Source: Synergistaceae bacterium (lineage in GTDB: Bacteria; Synergistota; Synergistia; Synergistales; Aminobacteriaceae). From it: a stretch of 15,976 nucleotides of DNA. The notes under the pieces are model-generated. The model was not told the origin of the DNA, ran no database searches, and was given only the letters and a program-made list of their open reading frames with translations. Position 1 is the first letter of the stretch. Each line of letters starts with the position of its first letter. The stretch covers positions 1-15,976 of the forward strand of contig JAISSA010000156.1 in the NCBI GenBank assembly GCA_031273365.1, in the 5' to 3' direction. Both the position numbers and the translations under genes were made by a program. Shown here one piece after another: positions 1-6,466 of this stretch.

Positions 1-100
1 CGGAACGACAAAAGCGCCACTCGCTTCCGCTGTAGCGGGAGGGGCGTGCAACCTGCGCCAGAAGGGGCCACAGGGGATTCTCAAATTCAGGGAACGACAT
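1..100 (-). CDS. Radical SAM protein, TIGR03960-like (5' fragment only)
   Basis: An ATG at 98-100 opens a minus-strand frame that runs without a stop to the window edge, giving 33 codons. It is preceded by a strong Shine-Dalgarno, GGAGG at 108-112, 7 bases from the start. The peptide begins MSFPEFENPLWPLLAQVARP and continues SRYSGSEWRFCRS. The 'LL.QV.(R/K)P.RY.G.EW' pattern resembles the N-terminus of the TIGR03960 family of B12-binding-domain/radical SAM proteins, which often lies downstream of mre/min/rodA clusters in Clostridia-like genomes. The radical SAM cysteine motif lies outside the window, so the family call rests on the N-terminal pattern and position only. The gene follows rodA by 79 bases in the same direction and is probably in the same transcript. 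Confidence 0.6.
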   Translation of the reverse strand, partial: MSFPEFENPLWPLLAQVARPSRYSGSEWRFCRS

Positions 101-115
101 CGAATTTCCTCCAGA

Positions 116-132
116 GGACGCGCGGCGCGTCC
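116..132 (-). promoter_or_regulatory. GC hairpin just upstream of a ribosome binding site
   Basis: GGACGCG and CGCGTCC form a perfect 7-base stem around a 3-base loop (8 bp if the loop closes to one base). On the minus strand the stem ends 3 bases before the GGAGG Shine-Dalgarno of the radical SAM gene. No T-run follows, so it is not a typical intrinsic terminator. It could mask or space the ribosome binding site, or mark an mRNA end; function is unproven. Confidence 0.35.
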
Positions 133-179
133 ATTAAATTTCGGTCGGGCGCCGTTCAAAATACGGATACGTTCGCGGG

Positions 180-1223
180 TTATCTGTAACGCTTCGCCGA
201 ACTGATGTAAACGCTGCTCACCAGCCCCAGCGCGACCGAAATGGCGAGAAGCGAACTTCCTCCATAACTGAAGAAGGGCAGAGTGATCCCCGTAATCGGC
301 ATAAGCCCCATGCTCATGCCGATGTTTTCGAACATCTGAAACCATATCCAGGCCGCAACCCCGGACACGAGAACCTTGGCCCGCATGTCGCGGCTTTTCA
401 TGCCCGCCGCGACGATGCGCATAAAGATGACGCCAAAAATCAGCAGGAGCAGCGTCGTGCCCCAAAAGCCGAACTCCTCCGCGTACACGCCGAATATGAA
501 ATCCGTGTGCGGCTCCGGCAAAAAACGCAGCTTGCTCTGCAATCCCTGAAGAAAGCCCTTGCCCCAAAAACTTCCCGAGCCGACCGCAATCCGCGACTGG
601 AGGGCGTTGTAACCCGCCCCCAGCGGGTCCCGCGTCGGGTCCAGAAAAACAAGGAGCCTCATTTTTTGATAGTCCCTGAGAAAAAACCACGCGAAAGGCA
701 GGGCGCTCAGTCCCAGAAGCAGCACTCCGCAAAGATACTTCAGAGGAGCGCCGGCCACGAAGATCACGCACAGCATGATGAACACGTAAACCAGCGCGCT
801 GCCGAGGTCCGGCTGCCCAAGGATCAGAAAGATCACCGGCAGGCCGGCACCCCACCCCGCCAGAAAGGTTGCCAGGGTAAGCGGAGGGTAACGGCTCAAA
901 AATTTGCTCAAAAGCAGGATCAGGGAAATTTTGGCAAACTCCGACGGCTGAATGCGTATCACCCCGAAGGAGAGCCAGCGCTGGGCCCCTTTCACCGTCG
1001 GCGCCGCCACGTCCATGAAAAACAGCACAAGAAGCGTCAGGCCGTAAATCGGATAAGCCATATCCATAAATTTCTGGTAGCCGACGGAGATGACGGAGAA
1101 ACAGGCCACGCAGGAAACGACGGCCCAGCCGAACTGCCTCAGCGCGAACTCCGTTCCGCTGCCGATGCGCCCGGACGCCGCGCTGAAAATACAGGCGATG
1201 CCCCAGCACAGCAGCACCAGCAC
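180..1223 (-). CDS. rodA: RodA, SEDS-family peptidoglycan glycosyltransferase (start uncertain)
   Basis: RodA polymerises lipid II into glycan strands during lateral wall growth, working with PBP2 (encoded upstream here) in the inner membrane. From the GTG at 1223 the protein is 347 residues, almost entirely hydrophobic helices. Family signatures are WLSFGVIRIQPSEFAK (about 83-98), GQPDLGSA (136-143), the loop DPTRDPLGAGYN (195-206), EPHTDFIFGVYAEEFGFWG (237-255, with the catalytic-type Asp at 241) and GLMPITGITLPFFSYGGSS (306-324). The GTG start cuts into the first membrane helix. The same frame stays open upstream through DKLLLGSVL back into minE, but contains no ATG, GTG or TTG. An AUA at 1305-1307 with AGG 8 bases upstream, or an AUU at 1311-1313, are rare-codon candidates. 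The gene follows minE closely and ends 79 bases before a radical SAM gene. Function is secure; the 5' end is not. Confidence 0.93.
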   Translation of the reverse strand: MLVLLCWGIACIFSAASGRIGSGTEFALRQFGWAVVSCVACFSVISVGYQKFMDMAYPIYGLTLLVLFFMDVAAPTVKGAQRWLSFGVIRIQPSEFAKISLILLLSKFLSRYPPLTLATFLAGWGAGLPVIFLILGQPDLGSALVYVFIMLCVIFVAGAPLKYLCGVLLLGLSALPFAWFFLRDYQKMRLLVFLDPTRDPLGAGYNALQSRIAVGSGSFWGKGFLQGLQSKLRFLPEPHTDFIFGVYAEEFGFWGTTLLLLIFGVIFMRIVAAGMKSRDMRAKVLVSGVAAWIWFQMFENIGMSMGLMPITGITLPFFSYGGSSLLAISVALGLVSSVYISSAKRYR

Positions 1224-1312
1224 GCTGCCGAGAAGCAGCTTGTCCGACGCGGCCCAGTTTTCTCTGAGAGAAGAAAGCCCTGTGGGCTCTATGAGTCTCG
1301 TTTCTATTTGAA

Positions 1313-1732
1313 TTACCTGCTTTCGTTTGCGTTCTGCGTCCCTGCCGGCTCCGCGGGCACGGAAGGCAAAGAATCCGGCGAAGAGTCCGTTTCTTCCACA
1401 TCCACATCCACATCTGCTTCCACATCCACTTCCAGGTCCAGGTCCAGGTCGGCGTCGGGGATGGGCGTGTTCCCCCGTCTGATCCGCAGAATGGGAACGT
1501 TCACCACGAGGGCGGCGGCGCGCCCGGCGTGGTCCAGGTCCATCTCGATGTTGGATTCGTCGATCTCCATATATTTCTTCAGGACGGCGATCATTTCTTC
1601 TCGCAGGTTTTCCAGCAACTGCGGCGAAATATCGGTGCGGTCGTGAATAAGAATACTGATGAGACGTTTATTGGCCTCCTGCGCTGAACCCTTGCCGCCG
1701 TTCGCGCTTAACAATCTTTTGAAAAAATCCAC
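1313..1732 (-). CDS. minE: MinE, division-site topological specificity factor with long acidic tail
   Basis: MinE stimulates the MinD ATPase and drives MinCD off the membrane, so that FtsZ inhibition is kept away from midcell. The start is GTG at 1732, with GGGAG 8 bases upstream. Residues 1-9 (MDFFKRLLS) form the amphipathic membrane-targeting segment. Residues about 20-33 (ANKRLISILIHDR) are the MinD-contact region, and about 52-86 (KKYMEIDESNIEMDL to VPILRIRR) form the beta/dimer domain. Typical MinE proteins stop near here at 80-90 residues. This one has 139 residues: from 93 to 114 it alternates Asp/Glu with Leu/Val, then ends in a Ser/Pro-rich stretch. The tail is encoded by a hexamer-like DNA repeat. 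It lies 37 bases after minD and its end adjoins the 5' region of rodA. The core MinE identity is clear; the role of the tail is unknown. Confidence 0.95.
   Translation of the reverse strand: MDFFKRLLSANGGKGSAQEANKRLISILIHDRTDISPQLLENLREEMIAVLKKYMEIDESNIEMDLDHAGRAAALVVNVPILRIRRGNTPIPDADLDLDLEVDVEADVDVDVEETDSSPDSLPSVPAEPAGTQNANESR
1397..1450 (-). repeat. Imperfect hexamer repeat encoding (Asp-Leu/Val)n in MinE
   Basis: Nine hexamers of the type GAC-CTG or GA(T/A)-GTG encode residues 95-112 of MinE, alternating Asp/Glu with Leu/Val (one Ala). The three GAC-CTG units are identical and three GAT-GTG units follow further on, as expected from replication slippage. Copy number may vary between strains. 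Confidence 0.85.
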
Positions 1733-1769
1733 CTTTATCGCTCCCTCGGCTGGATGCGCCTGTATTTTA

Positions 1770-2570
1770 TCAAAGCCCCAGCATCTTTTTCAGGTTTGAC
1801 ACAAGCCCTTTCGATCTGCCGGTATCCAGCTGAAGCCATGGAACCTCCATCCCCTGCATTCTGCCGGCGATGTTGACGAAGGCCTGCGCAGCCGGGGACT
1901 CGGGAGAAAAGGTGAGGGGCTCGCCGCGATTTGCCGAGCGGATGACGCTGTCGTCCTCCGGGACGATGCCGATCAGCTTTATGGAGAGGACGTCCAGGAT
2001 GTCGTCCTTCGCCAGCATGTCTCCCTCTTCGACCATGATGGGCCGCAGGCGATTGATAATGAGGCGGATGGGCGATTTCCCCATGGACTCGAGCATACCT
2101 ATGATCCGATCCGCGTCCCTGACGGACGGAACCTCCGGCGTGGTCACCACCAGCGCTTCATCGGCGCCCGCGGAGGCGTTTCTAAAACCGCGCTCTATGC
2201 CCGCGGGACAGTCCAGAAGGATAAAGTCGAAATCAGGCCTCAGCTGTTCGCAGAGCTCCACCATCTGGTCGGGGCTCACCGCTTCCTTCGTTCGGGTTTG
2301 GGCGGCCGGGAGAAGGAAAAGGTTACCCACCCGCTTGTCGCGGACCATCGCCTGATTGAGTCTGCATTTTTGCTCGATGACGTCGATAAAATTGTAAACG
2401 ACCCTGTTTTCAAGCCCCATCACCACATCAAGGTTGCGCAAACCTATATCGGCGTCGACGGCCACTACTTTTTTCCCATTTTTTGCCAACGCTACGGCCA
2501 GATTGGCAGTCGACGTCGTCTTACCCACCCCGCCTTTTCCGGACGTAATGACAATCACCCTTCCACCCAA
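1770..2570 (-). CDS. minD: MinD, septum-site-determining ATPase
   Basis: MinD is a ParA/MinD-family ATPase that binds the inner membrane in its ATP-bound dimer form, recruits MinC and is released by MinE. The deviant Walker A motif GKGGVGKTT lies 11 residues after the chosen start, followed by DADIGLRNLD and DCPAGIERGF. The C-terminal amphipathic membrane anchor reads GLVSNLKKMLGL. I chose the TTG at 2570: GGAGGG (2578-2583) sits 7 bases upstream, and it gives the family-like start MGGRVIVITSGKGG with 266 residues. An in-frame ATG at 2585 would add five residues but has no ribosome binding site. It lies between minC and minE with short spacers, the usual order. Identity is certain; only the start is open. 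Confidence 0.97.
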   Translation of the reverse strand: MGGRVIVITSGKGGVGKTTSTANLAVALAKNGKKVVAVDADIGLRNLDVVMGLENRVVYNFIDVIEQKCRLNQAMVRDKRVGNLFLLPAAQTRTKEAVSPDQMVELCEQLRPDFDFILLDCPAGIERGFRNASAGADEALVVTTPEVPSVRDADRIIGMLESMGKSPIRLIINRLRPIMVEEGDMLAKDDILDVLSIKLIGIVPEDDSVIRSANRGEPLTFSPESPAAQAFVNIAGRMQGMEVPWLQLDTGRSKGLVSNLKKMLGL

Positions 2571-2577
2571 AACAAAG

Positions 2578-2583
2578 CCCTCC
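2578..2583 (-). promoter_or_regulatory. Shine-Dalgarno that supports a TTG start for minD
   Basis: GGAGGG, 7 bases before the TTG at 2568-2570. It overlaps the competing ATG at 2583-2585, so the two starts cannot both be used well. This is the main reason for preferring TTG. Confidence 0.6.
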
Positions 2584-2627
2584 ATTCGAATTTAAGCGGA
2601 AATCCCTCAAAGTCAATAATGGCAGGC

Positions 2628-3320
2628 TCACGCCGTCCCGTTGCCTGCGTCCATTTTCCATTCTCTGAAAAGCAGTCCGTTCTCTTCCAGCGTAATAATA
2701 ACAGGTTTTTTCCACCATTTCATATCGGAGTCCAACCGATTGCACAGCCTGTTGCCGATACGCAATTGCCGCGACTCGAAAGAACCCGCAAAAATATAGA
2801 CGCCCTCCGTACCGAGGCGTCCCGCGTGCACCAGCCCGTTCAGCCTGCCCAGGACGGACACGCTGCCCCCCGCAAAAATTTCCGCGCCGCCGTTTAAATG
2901 TCCGATAAGCACGACGTTCCCGGGGGATTCCTCGTGCTGTCCCGAACGCAGGGAGTGATTCACGATGAGCGTCGTATTCCCGGCGTGCGCCTCCCCCTCG
3001 ACCGGTTCCGTCGTCCTGAACCCCGTACGGCTGAGGCGCTCCAGCGTTTCCTCGTTCGTGGCGATCCATGCCAGAACGTTAAGTTCCTTGGGCCAGATCG
3101 CCCTGCGCAGAATGTTTTCTATCAGCTCCTCCGAGCAGGCGCGCGACTGAAAGTCGAGAACCACCCCTGTTCCAACGGGTAAGACGTACGTTTCCTTCGA
3201 AATCGACTCGAATTTCCTGAGAAGGTCGTCGTCTGAAAATTCTTCCGAAAATATGACCCGGATGCCAAAATTTGTCCCTTTAAGCTGAACTGCCGAAAAA
3301 TCGGCCTTATGATATGCCAT
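2628..3320 (-). CDS. minC: MinC, septum-site-determining inhibitor of FtsZ
   Basis: MinC blocks FtsZ ring assembly where MinD places it on the membrane. The start ATG at 3320 has an ideal AGGAGG (3329-3334) 8 bases upstream, giving 230 residues beginning MAYHKADFSAVQLKGTNFG. An in-frame start 22 codons further upstream lacks this site and reads through intergenic repeat sequence, so it was rejected. The N-terminal half is the FtsZ-binding domain. The C-terminal half is the MinC beta-helix, shown by GNVVLIGHLNGGAEIFAGG, then SVSVLGRLNGLVHAG, then ESRQLRIGNRL, which form the dimer and MinD-binding surface. It lies 121 bases after mrdA and is followed by minD after about 57 bases. Confidence 0.95.
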   Translation of the reverse strand: MAYHKADFSAVQLKGTNFGIRVIFSEEFSDDDLLRKFESISKETYVLPVGTGVVLDFQSRACSEELIENILRRAIWPKELNVLAWIATNEETLERLSRTGFRTTEPVEGEAHAGNTTLIVNHSLRSGQHEESPGNVVLIGHLNGGAEIFAGGSVSVLGRLNGLVHAGRLGTEGVYIFAGSFESRQLRIGNRLCNRLDSDMKWWKKPVIITLEENGLLFREWKMDAGNGTA

Positions 3321-3328
3321 GCTCAAAT

Positions 3329-3334
3329 CCTCCT
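3329..3334 (-). promoter_or_regulatory. Shine-Dalgarno that fixes the minC start
   Basis: AGGAGG, 8 bases before the ATG at 3318-3320. It decides between this ATG and a longer in-frame reading that would begin near 3386. Confidence 0.8.
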
Positions 3335-3342
3335 GGTTCTCG

Positions 3343-3405
3343 GTTTCGTAAGCGTTCAGACTCAGGGGGGCAGCGCCCGCGAGCAACGCGAACGGTTGCC
3401 GAAAC
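3343..3405. repeat. Intergenic repeat element in the mrdA-minC spacer
   Basis: GCGTTCAGACTCAGGGG at 3352-3368 matches, at 16 of 17 bases, the reverse complement of 13419-13435. ACTCAGGGGGGC at 3360-3371 is identical to 12753-12764. Flanking arms can fold back: GTTTCG (3343-3348) pairs with CGAAAC (3400-3405), and CGTTC (3353-3357) pairs with GAACG (3390-3394). The 121-base spacer 3321-3441 otherwise shows no clear promoter or T-tract terminator. Confidence 0.55.
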
Positions 3406-3441
3406 GGTCCTGCCAGGGCAAAGTTGGACGCATGGGGTTGC

Positions 3442-5184
3442 TCACTCGGTTTCTTCGGCAGGGTGGCTCAGAATATACGCCAGAACCTCCCCCACTATGG
3501 GGGAAGCCACGCTGCTGCCATGTTCGCCTGCCTCTATCATGGCGACGGCCACGTACCGCGGACTGTCGGCGGGCGCGTAGCCCGCGAAAACCGCGTGGTC
3601 CGGGCCATGGGAATTTTGCGCCGTTCCCGTCTTTCCCGCGATCGATATGCCGAAACGTCCCGCCCGGGAGCCGGTCCCCCGGCTGACGACGTAATTCAGC
3701 CCCTTTTGAACGATGGCCAGCTTCTCCTGGCGAATGCCCATGTCGACCGGCGCCTGGGCTCTGGAGGGGACGAGAAAGGGAGTCACCAGACGCCCGCCGT
3801 TGGCGACGGCCGCGTAAACCCGCGCGATCTGGAGCGGGGTAAGCAGCAAAAAACCCTGCCCGATCGAGTAGTTGATCGTGTCCCCCTGATACCAGTTTTC
3901 CTTCGTGCGCCTTTTTTTCCATTCGGGACCCGCAATGTTTCCCCCGGCCTCTCCGGGCAGGTCGATTCCCGTCGGCTCCCCCAGGCCGAATTTCCTGACC
4001 CACTTCAACAGCCTGTCGATGCCGAGCTTCATCCCCACCTGGTAAAAATAAACGTCACAGGAGTACTGCAGCGCGCTTATGAGGTTCACCGAGCCATGCC
4101 CGCTTCTTTTCCAGCACCGAAAAGCCCGCGAGGGCAGCCTCAGCGCCCCCGAGCAGAAAAAAGTCGTCCCCGGGGTCACGACCCCCTCCTCCAGCGCGGC
4201 CAGCGCGACGATCGCCTTGAACGTCGAGGCCGGAGGGTAGACGCCCGCTATGGATCGATCCAGCATGGGCCTGTCCCGATCCTCCGTGATTTCTCTCCAT
4301 TCCTTCGTGGAAACGCCCCACGCGAGCGGGTTGTTGTCGTAGGTGGGCGAGGAGGCCAGCACGAGCACGGCGCCCGTTCGCACGTCCATCACCACGACCG
4401 CGCCCTTGTGCGCGCTCAAAAGCTCCATCGTCAGCTTTTGAGCGCCCATGTCGAGGGTCAGCGAAACGCTCTCGCCCTTCGTGGAGGGCCGCAGATCGAG
4501 GGTCCGCACCTTGCGGCCCCGGGCGTCGACCTCGATGGCCTCCTCGCCCGCCGTGCCCCTGAGCGTTTCCTCGTAATACCGTTCGATGCCTCCCTTGCCG
4601 ACGAGGTCGCCCCCGACGTATTCTCCCGGAAGGCTGTTTTTCAGCTCATTTTCCGAAATTTCTCCAACGTAGCCCGTGACGTTGGCCGCCAGCGCCCCGG
4701 ACGGATAAATTCTGCGCCACTCGGGGAGGGGAAAAAGCTGCGCCGGACACTCCGGGTCCGCCACCAGTTCCGCCATCTGGGCCATCGTCAGGTTGGGGAC
4801 GAGGCGAATCACCCGGTAGGGCGCCCACCTCTGCTTCCTGATCGTCTTTGCCAGGTCGTCGACGGACATGGGAATTCCATGGTTCGACAAAAGCTCGCTG
4901 ACCCGAAGCAGCATTCCCTGCCTGTCAAGATCCAGCGGATATCCCATGATGCTGAAGGTCGTTTCGTTGACCGCCAGCGGCACCCCGTTACGGTCATAAA
5001 TTTCTCCCCTGGGCGGGGAGAATCGGATCAGCCTCAGCCGGTTGTTGGTGGCAAGGCGAATGTACCTGTCCGCGTGAACGATCTGAAAAAAGTAAAGCCC
5101 CGTAAAAAGCACGGCAAGGCTTATGAAAATCAGGTACATCAGCGTTTTCAGGCGCGTGTCCAGAAGATCGCGTATCTCAGGCAT
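3442..5184 (-). CDS. mrdA: Penicillin-binding protein 2, elongation transpeptidase
   Basis: A class B PBP that cross-links peptidoglycan made by RodA in the elongasome; it is anchored in the inner membrane with its catalytic domain in the periplasm. It has 580 residues, in the family's size range. One N-terminal membrane helix (about 14-35) is followed by the PBP dimerisation domain with RLIRFSPPRGEIYDRNG (51-67) and YVGEISENEL (172-181), then the transpeptidase domain. Active-site motifs are complete: S320-T-F-K323 (nucleophile Ser320), S375-C-D377 (the SxD form normal for PBP2) and K518-T-G-T521. The start ATG overlaps the end of mreD by 8 bases, so the two are probably translationally coupled. 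It is followed by a 121-base repeat-bearing spacer and then minC. The alternative, a FtsI/SpoVD-type class B PBP, is less likely given the mre/rodA context and the lack of PASTA domains. Confidence 0.96.
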   Translation of the reverse strand: MPEIRDLLDTRLKTLMYLIFISLAVLFTGLYFFQIVHADRYIRLATNNRLRLIRFSPPRGEIYDRNGVPLAVNETTFSIMGYPLDLDRQGMLLRVSELLSNHGIPMSVDDLAKTIRKQRWAPYRVIRLVPNLTMAQMAELVADPECPAQLFPLPEWRRIYPSGALAANVTGYVGEISENELKNSLPGEYVGGDLVGKGGIERYYEETLRGTAGEEAIEVDARGRKVRTLDLRPSTKGESVSLTLDMGAQKLTMELLSAHKGAVVVMDVRTGAVLVLASSPTYDNNPLAWGVSTKEWREITEDRDRPMLDRSIAGVYPPASTFKAIVALAALEEGVVTPGTTFFCSGALRLPSRAFRCWKRSGHGSVNLISALQYSCDVYFYQVGMKLGIDRLLKWVRKFGLGEPTGIDLPGEAGGNIAGPEWKKRRTKENWYQGDTINYSIGQGFLLLTPLQIARVYAAVANGGRLVTPFLVPSRAQAPVDMGIRQEKLAIVQKGLNYVVSRGTGSRAGRFGISIAGKTGTAQNSHGPDHAVFAGYAPADSPRYVAVAMIEAGEHGSSVASPIVGEVLAYILSHPAEETE

Positions 5185-5641
5185 TGCGGCCCTTCATGTC
5201 CCTGACGAAAAAAAACACGCCCAGTAGCGCCAGCGGAACGACGCATCCCTGCTGGACCAGAAAAAACGTCCACTTCGAGTCGCCGACGGGCCGCCCCGGG
5301 AGGAGCAGCGACGAAACGGACGGAATCACCTGCGCCGCCCAGAACAGAAAAAAAATGACGGGCAACGTGCGCCCCGAAACGGGAAGGGTGTTCCAGACCC
5401 AGATCACCACCATCACGACGCACACGTAATTCAGCGTAAAAAAACCCGGAATGCCCACCCACCTCAGATCCCAGAAAAGACCGCCCGCGAAGGCCCACCA
5501 GATGACGGGCAGGTTCGTCTCCCTGTCCTGCGTCAGAAGGCGGGAGACGAGGCTGAGCAGAAAGACCTCGGGAACCTGCATGGTCCCCCACGTCAGAACG
5601 GACAGGAGGTCCTGGACGAACCAGCAGACGACGTGCATCAT
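5177..5641 (-). CDS. mreD: MreD, rod-shape-determining membrane protein
   Basis: A small inner-membrane component of the elongasome that works with MreC and PBP2. Its 154 residues form about five hydrophobic segments (for example VFLLSLVSRLL, VIWWAFAGGLFWDL, YVCVVMVVIWVWN, VIFFLFWAAQVIPSV and VPLALLGVFFFV). MreD is poorly conserved, so the call rests on size, topology and position between mreC and mrdA. ATG at 5641 overlaps the mreC stop in an ATGA arrangement; a second ATG follows directly at 5638. It overlaps mrdA by 8 bases at its end. These overlaps suggest coupled translation of mreC, mreD and mrdA. Confidence 0.88.
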   Translation of the reverse strand: MMHVVCWFVQDLLSVLTWGTMQVPEVFLLSLVSRLLTQDRETNLPVIWWAFAGGLFWDLRWVGIPGFFTLNYVCVVMVVIWVWNTLPVSGRTLPVIFFLFWAAQVIPSVSSLLLPGRPVGDSKWTFFLVQQGCVVPLALLGVFFFVRDMKGRNA

Positions 5642-6429
5642 CGCAGGATGCTCCGGGAATGCTTCAGCACGGAGACCGAATACAGTCTGCCCGTGGAGGC
5701 GCCGGGGATTATTTTATAGGTGACGTAGCCGCTTCCCGAGGCGCTGGCGTCGCCTCCGATGTGTCCTATGGGGATTCCGGGGGGAAGGGTTTCGCTCACC
5801 AGCGCGGTGCTGACCTTCATTCCCTTTTCTATGCCGCGCGCCTCCGGAATGTAGGTCAGCAAAACCGACCCCTCGCCGTCCCCGACCACGACGCCAAGCT
5901 CCCGGGTTTCCTCGACCACGACGGGAATCATCAGGGAAGAGGAGGTCAAAAGCTCCACCCATGAGGAGGAAGAGCTCACGGAACTCACCCGCCCGACCAG
6001 AAACCCGTCCTGAAACACGGGCAGTCCCATGGTGACGCCGTCGTCCAGGCCCCTGTCGATCCTGAACTCGTTCCACCAGGAGTGAGGTTCGCGCAGGGTC
6101 ACGCGCGCGTCGTCCATGCGCGCGTTCAGCTCCGCCCTGATCTGCTCCGCCACCAGGACCGAATTGATGATTTGCAGTTTCGCGTTTTCGCTCTTCAGAG
6201 ACTCCAGTTGTTTCGTGAGGTCGCTTTTGTCCCGGGACCAGAGATAGAGGTCCCGGGATAAATTCCGCAGAACCACGGCGGGATATTCCGGAACGGAGAG
6301 CACATTCCCGGTCAGGTCGACGATCCCCTTCAAAAATCCGAAGTTCGGGGACGCCCCCAGCAGGAAGAGCCCCACGGTAAGCGCCACAAGCCCATGTATC
6401 CATTCACGAGTCAAACGTCTGTCCACCAT
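5638..6429 (-). CDS. mreC: MreC, rod-shape-determining periplasmic scaffold
   Basis: MreC is a bitopic membrane protein whose periplasmic part polymerises and activates PBP2/RodA. Of 263 residues, 1-10 are a short cytoplasmic tail and 11-27 the membrane helix (IHGLVALTVGLFLLGAS). About 65-108 form a coiled coil (KSDLTKQLESLKSENAKLQI and on). The rest is the double beta-barrel domain, with RIDRGLDDGVTMGLPVF, then LVGRVSSVSSSSSWVELLT, then IGHIGG. The start ATG at 6429 has only a weak GAAGA-like upstream site. It follows mreB by 37 bases, a spacer holding a small 5-bp hairpin (6449-6463), and overlaps mreD by 4 bases. Confidence 0.94.
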   Translation of the reverse strand: MVDRRLTREWIHGLVALTVGLFLLGASPNFGFLKGIVDLTGNVLSVPEYPAVVLRNLSRDLYLWSRDKSDLTKQLESLKSENAKLQIINSVLVAEQIRAELNARMDDARVTLREPHSWWNEFRIDRGLDDGVTMGLPVFQDGFLVGRVSSVSSSSSWVELLTSSSLMIPVVVEETRELGVVVGDGEGSVLLTYIPEARGIEKGMKVSTALVSETLPPGIPIGHIGGDASASGSGYVTYKIIPGASTGRLYSVSVLKHSRSILR

Positions 6430-6466
6430 TACGATTGCGTCTTCAGACTCCGTATCCCGGAGAACT

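Noticed and set aside
352..365. Possible active-site substitution in Rel (PKSNMYQSLH in place of PKPNGYQSLH, residues 353-362 of the protein)
   Set aside because: NMYQSLHTTV is a normal form in bifunctional Rel proteins, including Firmicutes ones, so it is not unusual. (The coordinates given are residue numbers; the DNA lies near 9961-10002.)
507..1646. Plus-strand frame with Ser-Thr and Ser-Arg repeats across rodA/minE
   Set aside because: The repeats are the reverse strand of MinE's Asp-Val block; rodA and minE are clearly the coding strand.
3321..3386. Extended MinC N-terminus (22 extra residues)
   Set aside because: The extension translates intergenic repeat sequence, while an ideal AGGAGG precedes the ATG at 3320.
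3424..5205. Long open frame on the plus strand (about 590 codons) opposite mrdA
   Set aside because: It is the antisense of a certain PBP2 gene in GC-rich DNA. The product is rich in Arg/Pro/Gly/His with no recognisable motif, and every supported gene in the window is on the minus strand.
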